DNA from: an uncultured Collinsella sp.
GTDB lineage: Bacteria > Actinomycetota > Coriobacteriia > Coriobacteriales > Coriobacteriaceae
Direction of reading: 5' to 3'
NCBI GenBank assembly: GCA_902496275.1
Contig: CABVAC010000020.1
Coordinates: 1 to 32,918 of the forward strand
DNA length: 32,918 bases
Shown here: positions 32,618-32,918 of the stretch, one piece after another
How the letters are laid out: the number at the start of each line of letters is the position of its first letter
Numbering within the stretch: position 1 is the stretch's first letter
The notes under the pieces: generated by a model
Databases searched by the model: none
Told to the model about the DNA's origin: nothing
The model's input: only the letters and a program-made list of their open reading frames with translations
Translations under genes and position numbers: made by a program

Positions 32618-32811
32618 AGTATTGCGTGTTTTAATTTGCAGCAACAAAGATACCATTCGCAAAGCGCGAGGGCTATCGCTGTCACGAGCTCAAGGCGAGA
32701 TGGGCGGCGGCGTGCCATGACGTATTTGCATGAGCGTCCGGCTGTTTAATAGGTATTTACAGTTAGGATAAAATTAGATCTGTTATTTCATCAAATACGC
32801 TGGAGAGCGCA
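32479..32811. other. Decayed intergenic stretch before the last gene
   Basis: Apart from the hydrolase-like fragment, it holds an open stretch at 32635-32733 containing AKREGYRCHELKARWAAACHD, which I do not recognise. Its first 19 bases (32659-32677) exactly repeat 31401-31419 within GT2 gene E. No hairpin terminator is seen. TAAAAT at 32769-32774 could serve as a -10 for the next gene; no good -35 was found. Confidence 0.4.
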
Positions 32812-32918
32812 ATGAATAGTCCTATTCGTCAACAAGATATGTGCGATCAAAAGCCTTGGCTTACGGTACCGTCAAGATTCTTTCGCAAATTGATCGAGGC
32901 GGCCTCGGCCCCGCCTTG
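32812..32918 (+). CDS. Partial CDS running off the window
   Basis: ATG 32812 has GGAGAG (32802-32807) 4 bases upstream, and the frame stays open for 35 codons to the edge, beginning MNSPIRQQDMCDQKPW. The later part, VPSRFFRKLIEAASAPP, is not enough to name a family. The good ribosome site and lack of stops support a real start. Confidence 0.5.
   Translation, partial: MNSPIRQQDMCDQKPWLTVPSRFFRKLIEAASAPP

Overview
The window looks like chromosome from a high-GC Gram-positive gut actinobacterium of the class Coriobacteriia, most likely Collinsella or a close relative. This rests on three things: a Rho factor with a very long Ala/Pro/Lys/Arg-rich N-terminal extension, a sufCBDSU operon with a divergent Rrf2 regulator, and a sortase-type surface protein in a genome of about 60% GC. 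The species call is inference from gene content; no 16S rRNA gene is present.

Layout. 1-7320 is core: rho; an unknown two-helix membrane protein followed by a VanZ-like protein; then, on the minus strand, a ROK sugar kinase and a class I aminotransferase. 7484-7818 is a three-tRNA cluster (His-GTG, Lys-CTT, Lys-CTT) with a terminator. Next, on the minus strand, are a DinD-like protein, a fumarate-reductase/aspartate-oxidase-type flavoprotein, and a two-gene unit made of a U-type Fe-S scaffold protein and a GGGtGRT protein. A REP-associated tyrosine transposase (RAYT) lies at 12828-13637.

13716-19617 is the Fe-S assembly island: sufC-sufB-sufD-sufS-sufU on the minus strand, tightly packed and mostly overlapping, with an IscR-like Rrf2 regulator reading away from it. 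Three copies of a TGGGACAAA box lie in the divergent promoter region. Together with the scaffold/GGGtGRT pair, two separate scaffold systems lie within about 8 kb.

19757-23571 holds a sortase-anchored surface protein with a muramidase-like domain, then an AAA-ATPase-like protein whose C-terminal PD-(D/E)XK-type domain seems to have lost its catalytic E-x-K. 23589-31778 is a cell-surface glycan locus: one minus-strand GT2 enzyme and a divergent five-gene GT2 run (A to E), in which A and C are recent paralogues and E carries two GT2 domains. From 31779 to the end, base composition drops and the sequence looks like decayed genes: the C-terminal third of an ATP-binding protein, a fragment resembling a cell-wall hydrolase, a 19-base repeat of glycosyltransferase sequence, and a new CDS running off the edge.

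Best candidates for less-described biology are the scaffold/GGGtGRT pair, the ATPase with a degenerate nuclease, the muramidase-like surface protein, and the repeated boxes between suf and its regulator.
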